Source: Verrucomicrobiales bacterium
Lineage (GTDB): Bacteria; Verrucomicrobiota; Verrucomicrobiia; Methylacidiphilales; JAAUTS01
Assembly (NCBI GenBank): GCA_031279715.1
Contig: JAITHY010000018.1
Span: 1 to 13,182, forward strand
Direction of reading: 5' to 3'
Length of the DNA: 13,182 nucleotides
Both the position numbers and the translations under genes were made by a program. The notes under the pieces are model-generated. The model worked only from the letters and a program-made list of their open reading frames with translations, made no database searches and was not told the origin of the DNA. Positions within the stretch are counted from its first letter, which is position 1. Every line of letters starts with the position of its first letter. Shown piece after piece: positions 5,830 to 11,652 of the stretch.

Positions 5830-7203
5830 ATGTTTTGGTTCGAGGTTTCATGGCAATTTTTGGTAATCGTTGCGCTGGTATTCGTCAACGGATTCTTCGT
5901 GTCGGCGGAGTTCGCCATTGTCAAAATCCGCGCCAGTGAATTGAAGCCTCTGCTCAAAAAGAGCAATGACCTGCGGGTGCGGCTGGCACTGAAGGCGGTG
6001 CAACACTTGGACGCCTGTCTGTCAGCGACGCAACTGGGCATCACGCTGGCCAGCCTCGGCCTCGGCTGGCTGGGTGAGGGGTATGTGGTCGGCTGGTTGC
6101 AACCACTGTTTCACCGGCTGGGAGTTTTAAACGAGGTGTCGCAACACTCCATCAGCGTGGCGCTGGGGTTCTCCCTCATCACATTCCTGCACATTATTTT
6201 TGGCGAGCTGGCGCCGAAGTCGCTGGCCATCCAGCGGCCGAAGAGCGTGTCGTTGTGGGTGTCGGGGCCGCTGCTGCTCTTCTATTACCTGTTCTTCCCG
6301 TTCATCTGCGCGCTGAACGGGACGGCCAATTTTTTCCTGCGCCATGCGGGGCTGGAGCCGGCCTCGGAAAGCAAGCAGGTGTTTTCGCCCGAAGAATTGG
6401 AATATGTGCTGAGTCACTCACGGCACACACACCCGGGCGACGCCCTGGTCAACAAAATCATGGTGCGCTCGCTGCGGTTGCGGGACACCAACGCGCAGCA
6501 AATCATGCTGCCACGCGACAAGGCGGTGGTGCTGTGGCTGGACCGCGACCTTGACGAGAACGTGAAAATCGCGCAAGCCAGCGGCCACAGCCGGTTCCCC
6601 GTGTGCGCGGAGTCGCTGGACAACGTGAAGGGCATGGTGCTGGTGAAAGAATGGCTGTGGCAAATACAGGCGATGGCGGCCAACGTGCCGTTTGAACCAC
6701 TGCTACGGCCGGTGCTGACATTCACCCTGTTGACACCGTTGCACGCGATGGTCGAGTTGTTCCGAACCTCGCGCAGTCATCTCGCGGTGGTGCTGGACGA
6801 AAACGGCGGCATGGCGGGATTGGTCACGTTCGAGGATGTTCTGGAGGAAATTGTCGGCGAAATCCGCGATGAACTCGACATTGAAAAAGGCCCCATTTTC
6901 AAGCAATCGGAGACAACCATCATCGTGGACTCGGCGATGCAAATGCGCGAATTGCGCGCGGAGACGGGCTGGGATCTGGAGGTGTTGCCCAAGGAAACGG
7001 TGGAGCAGTGGACCATTCGGCAGACAGGCAGGCTGCTCCGGCGCGGCGAGTCGTTCATCCTCGGCGAGTTTGAAATCACGGCCTTGCAAACGCACGCAAC
7101 GGGCCTGCGCCGTGTCTCCATTGTGCGATTGACGCCGGAACAATCCGCGGCGCTTGCCGAGCAACAGCGGCTCGCCGAGGAGGAAACAAAAGAGCGCGAA
7201 TGA
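5830..7203 (+). CDS. CNNM-domain / CBS / CorC_HlyC membrane protein (hemolysin-like UPF0053 family)
   Basis: A 457-residue membrane protein of the CNNM/DUF21 family, implicated in Mg2+/Co2+ transport or efflux and often annotated as hemolysin. The transmembrane CNNM domain spans about 5-190: the family-typical NGFFVSAEFAIVK start (20-32), TQLGITLASLGLGWLGE (67-83), FGELAPKSLAIQRP (124-137) and a hydrophobic segment at 141-170. The tandem CBS region is about 205-345, with IMLPRDKAVVL (225-235), SRFPV (254-258) and DENGGMAGLVTFEDVLEEIVG (323-343). The CorC_HlyC domain is about 355-433, followed by a charged Glu/Arg/Lys tail. Length and domain order are normal. The last 4 nt (ATGA) overlap the start of the Sel1 gene, implying one operon. 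In E. coli a CorC-type protein (YbeX) lies next to ybeY and the phoH paralogue ybeZ, so proximity to phoH-ybeY here may be meaningful. The substrate is unknown. Confidence 0.93.
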   Translation: MFWFEVSWQFLVIVALVFVNGFFVSAEFAIVKIRASELKPLLKKSNDLRVRLALKAVQHLDACLSATQLGITLASLGLGWLGEGYVVGWLQPLFHRLGVLNEVSQHSISVALGFSLITFLHIIFGELAPKSLAIQRPKSVSLWVSGPLLLFYYLFFPFICALNGTANFFLRHAGLEPASESKQVFSPEELEYVLSHSRHTHPGDALVNKIMVRSLRLRDTNAQQIMLPRDKAVVLWLDRDLDENVKIAQASGHSRFPVCAESLDNVKGMVLVKEWLWQIQAMAANVPFEPLLRPVLTFTLLTPLHAMVELFRTSRSHLAVVLDENGGMAGLVTFEDVLEEIVGEIRDELDIEKGPIFKQSETTIIVDSAMQMRELRAETGWDLEVLPKETVEQWTIRQTGRLLRRGESFILGEFEITALQTHATGLRRVSIVRLTPEQSAALAEQQRLAEEETKERE

Positions 7204-8870
7204 CCCGTTTCTTACAGCTAAGTTTTCTACTGGCAACCTCACTGTCAGCGCAACCCGGCATGGACACGCAATACGAACTGGCGCTGACACTCCCCGGCCA
7301 TGAAGCCGCCAAAAGCTTCCGCCAGGCCGCCGACCAGGGCCACGCTGACGCTCAATACCGCATGGCTGAGGAGGCCTGGCGCGCGGGCAAATTCAACGAA
7401 ATGCTCGCCTGGCTAAAAAAGTCCGCCGACCAAGGCAATGTCAAAGCCCAAGCCAGCCTCGGCCTCGCCCTCTGGCAGGGCATCGGCGCCGCTGAGGATG
7501 ACCGCGAAGCCGCCAAGTGGCTCATCACCGCCGCTGAAAATGACAGCGACAAAGCCCGCATCGCCCTGAATCTCTTCACCTACCAAAACCTCGCCGCCCT
7601 CCGCACCGCCGCCGCTGACGGTGATGTCCAAGCGCAAATCCAGTTCGGCTTCTGCCACCTCAACGGGCAAGGCGTCGCCAAAGACCCCGCCGAGGCGTTC
7701 AAATACTTCTCCCAAGCCGCTGACCGTGACGACCCCACGGCGCAATACCTCCTCGGCTACCGTTACCTGCACGGCGAAGGCATTGCCAAGGACACGACGG
7801 CGGCCCTCAACTGGTTCCGACTGTCAGCGGCGCAACATTGCGTGGGAGGAGAACTGGCGCTGGGCTTTTGTTACCTGAACGGTCTCGGCGTCGAGAAAAA
7901 CGGGGCCTCCGCGCTGGAATGGTATCGCAAGGCGGCAGAGCAAAACAACGCCAACGCGCAAAACACCGTCGGCTATCTTTATCTCAACGGCATCGGCGTC
8001 GCCCGCGACGACGCGGCGGCGGCGCGCTGGTTTACGCGCGCGGCGCGGTGCGGCAACGCCGTCGCACAATCAAATCTGGCGATGTGCCTTTTCAACGGAC
8101 GCGGCGTGCCGCGAGATGTCGCGCGGGCGGCGAGGCTTTATCGCGCCTCGGCGGAACAAGGCTACGCTGACGCTGAACGCATTCTGGCCTTGCTGCACGC
8201 CGTGGGGCAAGGCGTGGAACAAAATTTGCCGGAAGCGCTGAAATGGCTGCGGAAAGCCGCCGATCATGGCGATTCCCAAGCCCGCGAGCGCCTCGGCTTC
8301 TTCCACCTCAACGGCCAGGGTGTCGAGCGTGATCCCGCCGAGGCGGTGCGTTGGTTCAAACTCGCCGCCGCGCAGGATAATCCCGCCGCGATGGTCAGTC
8401 TCGCCATGTGCCACCTCAGCGGCGAGGGCGCTGACCGTGACCCCGCCGAGGCATTCAAGCTGCTCACCCGCGCCGCTGACCTTGGCTTTGCCGACGCGCA
8501 AAACAAACTCGGTTATTTTTACCTCAACGGAGTCGGCACCGCCGCCGACCCCGCCGTCGGCGCCAAGTGGTTCCTCCGCGCGGCCGAACAAGGCAACCCG
8601 CAGGCACAAGCCAACCTCGCCCTCTGCTATGAACGCGGTCTTGGCGTGAATAAAAACCTGCCCGCTGCCACCAAGTGGTACCGCTTGGCCGCTGATCAAA
8701 ATTACCCCGAGGCGCAATACAAACTTGCCTTGCACTATTATAATGGCGCGGGCGTCACCCGGAACCTCGACGAAGCAATCAAGTGGGTCACCCGCGCTGT
8801 TCAAGGCGGCTATCCCGACGCTTCAAAAGCCTTGGAAATCATGCAGGCCGACAAGGCGGCGGGGCGGTAA
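7200..8870 (+). CDS. Secreted Sel1-repeat (SLR) protein
   Basis: A 556-residue protein: a short signal peptide (hydrophobic FLQLSFLLATSLSA, cleavage near residue 17) and then almost entirely 36-residue Sel1-like repeats. I count about 12 canonical units with the pattern A-AQ--LG--YLNG-GV--D---A--WF--AA, plus two short degenerate units near the N-terminus lacking the GxG turn. There is no other domain and no lipobox. Sel1 repeats form alpha-alpha superhelices that bind proteins, often as adaptors for envelope enzymes or signalling; the partner cannot be told. It is translationally coupled to the CNNM gene by an ATGA overlap. An AGGAGG lies 16 nt upstream (7178-7183), rather far for direct use. 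The gene is rich in the CGCTGAC word (about ten copies). Of about 15 GCT alanine codons, 11 precede a codon starting with GA. Similar repeats in the DNA are protein-encoded and not a CRISPR. Confidence 0.92.
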   Translation: MTRFLQLSFLLATSLSAQPGMDTQYELALTLPGHEAAKSFRQAADQGHADAQYRMAEEAWRAGKFNEMLAWLKKSADQGNVKAQASLGLALWQGIGAAEDDREAAKWLITAAENDSDKARIALNLFTYQNLAALRTAAADGDVQAQIQFGFCHLNGQGVAKDPAEAFKYFSQAADRDDPTAQYLLGYRYLHGEGIAKDTTAALNWFRLSAAQHCVGGELALGFCYLNGLGVEKNGASALEWYRKAAEQNNANAQNTVGYLYLNGIGVARDDAAAARWFTRAARCGNAVAQSNLAMCLFNGRGVPRDVARAARLYRASAEQGYADAERILALLHAVGQGVEQNLPEALKWLRKAADHGDSQARERLGFFHLNGQGVERDPAEAVRWFKLAAAQDNPAAMVSLAMCHLSGEGADRDPAEAFKLLTRAADLGFADAQNKLGYFYLNGVGTAADPAVGAKWFLRAAEQGNPQAQANLALCYERGLGVNKNLPAATKWYRLAADQNYPEAQYKLALHYYNGAGVTRNLDEAIKWVTRAVQGGYPDASKALEIMQADKAAGR

Positions 8871-8918
8871 GCCGCGCGGGTCACCCGACAAAACTCCCTG
8901 CTCAATAGCGATCTGTCA

Positions 8919-10583
8919 TCACAAATAATCCTGATACACCGGATTGAAAACCTGCGACTGAATGTCAGCGGCCAGGTCATCCGGCCGCTGACGGTGTGCC
9001 AAGCCGTTGTGATACGCCTCCTCCGCCACGCTGACGGCGATTTGCAACGAAATGGCGCGGATGGAGCTGAGTTGTGGGTAAATGCGCCCCTGGGCGAGGT
9101 CATCGTCAGTGACTTGCGCCGCCAAGGTGCGCGCGGCGGCGAGGAACATGGAGTCCGTCACCGCTGATGCCTGGCACGCCAGCGCGCCAAGCCCGACGCC
9201 GGGGAAAATGTACACATTGTTGCCTTGTCCGGGGACATAAGTTGTGCCGTCATACTTCACCGGCGCAAATGGACTGCCGCTGGCGAAGACCGCCCTGCCC
9301 TTGGTGGAGGCGTACGCTTCCTCGGCGGTGCACTCGGCTTTGGAGGTTGGGTTGGACAGCGCGAAGATGATGGGGCGCTCGTTGTAAGCGGCCATCTTTT
9401 CCAAAATATCCGTGGTGAAGGTTTTTCCAACGCCGGCGACGCCAATAATGGCGGTGGGCTTGATTTGCTCCACCGCCTCGGCGAAGGTTTTGACAAATTT
9501 ACCGTCCTGCGCAAACGCCGCCTTGTGTTCCGGCAATTGGTCGCCGCGCTCCCGCACGAGCAAACCCCTGGAGTCAACAAACCAGCAGCGCCGCCGCGCG
9601 TCAGCCTCAGCGACGCCCTCCGCCTTCAACGCGCTGACGAAATATTCGCCAATGCCCGTCCCCGCCTCGCCCGCTCCGAAGAACAGCAGCCGTTCTTCCC
9701 TCAGCGGACGCTTCGTCAGTCGCGCCGCTGACATCAAACCCGCCAATGCGACCGCGGCGGTGCCTTGAATATCGTCATTAAAACAGCAAGCTCGGTCCTG
9801 ATAGCGGTGCAGCAACCTGAACGCATTGCTGTTGCCGAAGTCCTCGAACTGAATCAGCGCCTTGGGAAACACCTCGCCCATCGCCCGCATGAATTCCTCA
9901 ATAAATTCATCGTAAGCGGCGCCGCGCGCGCGTTTTTGTTGCAAGCCGATATACAGCGGGTCGTTGAGCAACTTCTCATTGTCAGTGCCGACATCAAGGC
10001 AGATGGGCAAACAATAATACGGATGGATGCCCGCGCACGCCGTGTAAAGCGCCAGCTTGCCAATCGGAATCCCCATCCCCAGCGCGCCGAGATCGCCCAG
10101 ACCAAGAATGCGCTCGCCGTCCGTGACTACGATGATACGCGCGTCATGATTCGGCCAATTCCGCAACACCTCCGCCACGCGCCCCTTGTCGCGGATGCCA
10201 ATCCACAACCCGCGCGGCTGGCGGAAAATACTGCCGTACTCCAGACAAGCCTCCCCCACCGTCGGCGTGTAAATGATGGGCATCATCTCCTCGATATGGT
10301 CAAGCAGCAGCCGATAAAACAGTGTCTCATTGCGATTTTGCAGCGTGGTCAGGAAAATATACCGCTCCAGAGCCGAGTCTTTGCGATGAAACTGAATGAG
10401 TGAGCGCCGCTCCTGCTCTTGCATGGTGAACACGCGCGGCGGTAGCAAGCCGCGCAGCCGCAAATTATCCCGCTCATGCTCGCTGAACGCGGTGAGTTTG
10501 TTTAACAACGGATTATTTAACAAGGCGGCGCCGCCGGGCAAGTCGCGCCGCCCAAACGGATGCAAGGAATCAGGCTGGTTCAT
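8919..10583 (-). CDS. maeA: NAD-dependent malic enzyme (oxaloacetate-decarboxylating)
   Basis: A 554-residue malic enzyme that converts L-malate to pyruvate and CO2 with reduction of NAD(P). Numbered from the ATG at 10583: NETLFYRLLLDHIEEMMPIIYTPTVGEAC (family signature, about 85-113) with catalytic Tyr105; VVTDGERILGLGDLGALGMGIPIGKL (about 152-177) with Arg158 and catalytic Lys176; metal ligands Glu247-Asp248 in QFEDF and Asp271 in FNDDIQGT; nucleotide-binding GAGEAGTG (303-310); and SNPTSKAECTAEEAY further on. It resembles the long bacterial/eukaryotic-type enzyme (E. coli MaeA), not the short NADP type. NAD preference is inferred from family. The frame is open upstream to 10676, including an ATG at 10634, but MNQPDSLHPFGRRDLP is the better family start. 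Upstream, a TATTAT (10593-10588) ends only 4 nt before that ATG. It converges with the Sel1 gene across 48 nt in which I see no clear terminator. Confidence 0.93.
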   Translation of the reverse strand: MNQPDSLHPFGRRDLPGGAALLNNPLLNKLTAFSEHERDNLRLRGLLPPRVFTMQEQERRSLIQFHRKDSALERYIFLTTLQNRNETLFYRLLLDHIEEMMPIIYTPTVGEACLEYGSIFRQPRGLWIGIRDKGRVAEVLRNWPNHDARIIVVTDGERILGLGDLGALGMGIPIGKLALYTACAGIHPYYCLPICLDVGTDNEKLLNDPLYIGLQQKRARGAAYDEFIEEFMRAMGEVFPKALIQFEDFGNSNAFRLLHRYQDRACCFNDDIQGTAAVALAGLMSAARLTKRPLREERLLFFGAGEAGTGIGEYFVSALKAEGVAEADARRRCWFVDSRGLLVRERGDQLPEHKAAFAQDGKFVKTFAEAVEQIKPTAIIGVAGVGKTFTTDILEKMAAYNERPIIFALSNPTSKAECTAEEAYASTKGRAVFASGSPFAPVKYDGTTYVPGQGNNVYIFPGVGLGALACQASAVTDSMFLAAARTLAAQVTDDDLAQGRIYPQLSSIRAISLQIAVSVAEEAYHNGLAHRQRPDDLAADIQSQVFNPVYQDYL

Positions 10584-10635
10584 GTGGATAATATTGCCGA
10601 TAAACCGGCAAAGCCAAGAAAAAAGCGCCGACATC

Positions 10636-10674
10636 GCAACAGACGCTTCCAAGCCAACAGGAACCATCTGTTGC
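10636..10674. repeat. Imperfect inverted repeat between rpsI and the malic enzyme gene
   Basis: GCAACAGA (10636-10643) and TCTGTTGC (10667-10674) are perfect inverted copies. Inside them TTCC and GGAA also pair, with symmetric 3-nt internal loops and a 9-nt apical loop. It lies after rpsI and about 50 nt before the malic enzyme ATG. A T-run (TTTTTTCTT) follows on the minus strand, but only about a dozen nt after the stem, so it is at best an atypical rpsI terminator. It may instead be an operator or leader hairpin for the malic enzyme gene. Confidence 0.45.
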
Positions 10675-10705
10675 AACCCAGGAGAAGCACCCCATGGAAA
10701 ATTGT

Positions 10706-11101
10706 TTAACGCTTCGAGAACTGGAACCGCTTGCGCGCGCCGGGTTGGCCGGATTTTTTGCGCTCCTTCATGCGTGAGTCGCGCGTCAGCAGACCCTTCG
10801 CCTTCAGCGCCGGGCGCAACTCCTTGTCCACTTTCACCAGCGCGCGGGCAATCGCATGGCTGGCCGCTCCCGCCTGCCCTTGCAAACCGCCGCCCGCGGC
10901 GCGGATTTGAATGTCAAATTTTTTCACGCTGTCGGTGACCGTCAGCGGCAAGCGCAATTCAATGCGTTGCTCAGGCGTCACAAAATATTCGTCGGCAGGT
11001 TTGTTGTTCACGGTCAGCGTGCCCTTGCCGGCCTTGAGGTTGATGCGGGCGACTGCGGTTTTGCGGCGTCCAGTGGCGTTGAAGATGGTGGTTTCTGCCA
11101 T
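10706..11101 (-). CDS. rpsI: 30S ribosomal protein S9
   Basis: A 131-residue S9 (uS9), a small-subunit head protein whose C-terminal tail reaches the P-site tRNA. Clear features are the TGRRKTAVARINL motif at 10-22, AGGGLQGQAGAASHAIARAL in the middle (about 69-88), LLTRDSRMKERKKSGQPGARKRFQFSKR at the end, and the universal C-terminal SKR. Length is normal. It lies 22 nt after rplM in the usual rplM-rpsI order, and has a strong Shine-Dalgarno site of its own (AAAGGAG, 8 nt before the ATG). It is transcribed from the rplM promoter. Confidence 0.98.
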   Translation of the reverse strand: MAETTIFNATGRRKTAVARINLKAGKGTLTVNNKPADEYFVTPEQRIELRLPLTVTDSVKKFDIQIRAAGGGLQGQAGAASHAIARALVKVDKELRPALKAKGLLTRDSRMKERKKSGQPGARKRFQFSKR

Positions 11102-11109
11102 AAATTAGT

Positions 11110-11116
11110 CTCCTTT
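11110..11116 (-). promoter_or_regulatory. Ribosome binding site of rpsI
   Basis: AAAGGAG on the minus strand lies 8 nt before the rpsI ATG at 11101, in the short rplM-rpsI gap. It is a good Shine-Dalgarno site at an operon-internal gene, in contrast to the first gene rplM, which has none. Confidence 0.8.
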
Positions 11117-11123
11117 GTCAATG

Positions 11124-11558
11124 TCAGCGGGTGATTTTAATCGCCTTGGGTTCCTGTGCCGCGTGCGGATGCTCGGCCCCGGCGTACACGTGCAATTTTT
11201 TCAACACCACGCGCCCCAGCCGATTGTGCGGAATCATGCCCTTGACGGCGCGCTCGACAATCAGTTCCGGCTTGCGGCGGCGAACTTCCTTCGGACTTTC
11301 ATTCTTTTGCCCGCCGATAAAATTGGAATAGGTGCTGTAATTCTTTTGCTCCTCTTTCTTGCCCGTGAACCGCGCTTTTTCAGCGTTGATAATAATCACG
11401 TGGTCGCCGGTATCCACATGCGGGGTGAAGATAGCCTTGTCTTTGCCGCGCAGGAGGACGGCGGCTTTTTCCGCGACGCGCCCCACCACTTGGTTTTGGG
11501 CGTCGATAACGTACCACTTGCGGTCTGTTGTTTCTGCTTTTGCCGAGAACGTTTTCAT
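11124..11558 (-). CDS. rplM: 50S ribosomal protein L13
   Basis: A 144-residue L13 (uL13), an early-assembling large-subunit protein. It starts MKTFSAKAETTDRKWYVIDA, the standard L13 opening, and contains GRVAEKAAVLLRGKDKAIFTPHVDTGDHVIIINAEK, GMIPHNRLGR (about 108-117) and LHVYAGAEHPHAAQEP near the end. The ATG at 11558 has a pyrimidine-rich upstream (CTTCCCTCCATTTT), so no Shine-Dalgarno site. A good promoter places the transcript start only about 8 nt upstream. The stop codon TGA is embedded in a CGCTGAC word (CGC-TGA-C). It is the first gene of the rplM-rpsI operon. Confidence 0.98.
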   Translation of the reverse strand: MKTFSAKAETTDRKWYVIDAQNQVVGRVAEKAAVLLRGKDKAIFTPHVDTGDHVIIINAEKARFTGKKEEQKNYSTYSNFIGGQKNESPKEVRRRKPELIVERAVKGMIPHNRLGRVVLKKLHVYAGAEHPHAAQEPKAIKITR

Positions 11559-11572
11559 AAAATGGAGGGAAG

Positions 11573-11601
11573 AAAATATGCGCGTCGGCGCAACCTGTCA
11601 A
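11573..11601 (-). promoter_or_regulatory. rplM-rpsI promoter
   Basis: On the minus strand a perfect -35 TTGACA (11601-11596) is followed after exactly 17 nt by TATTTT (11578-11573, 4 of 6 matches). The expected start is near 11566, about 8 nt before the rplM ATG, so the leader is too short for a Shine-Dalgarno site, and none is present. Confidence 0.65.
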
Positions 11602-11610
11602 CGCTTTTTA

Positions 11611-11639
11611 TTGCGAAAACCGTTTTTTTTTATTACAAT
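11611..11639 (+). promoter_or_regulatory. ilvB promoter
   Basis: TTGCGA (11611-11616) and TACAAT (11634-11639, 5 of 6 matches to the -10 consensus) are separated by exactly 17 nt. The predicted start is near 11646, about 7 nt before the ATG at 11653. This leaves no room for an attenuator leader or a Shine-Dalgarno site. It lies back to back with the rplM promoter; their -35 elements are about 10 nt apart. Confidence 0.6.
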
Positions 11640-11652
11640 TCTTCCCCTTATT

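Noticed and set aside
7300..8860. Periodic DNA similarity about every 108 nt, suggestive of a repeat array
   Set aside because: It matches 36-residue Sel1 protein repeats, with diverged DNA and no spacers; not a CRISPR or satellite.
8871..8918. Short CGGG-TCA-CCCG hairpin between the convergent Sel1 and malic enzyme genes
   Set aside because: A four-base stem without a T-run is too weak to call a terminator; otherwise I see nothing in this gap.
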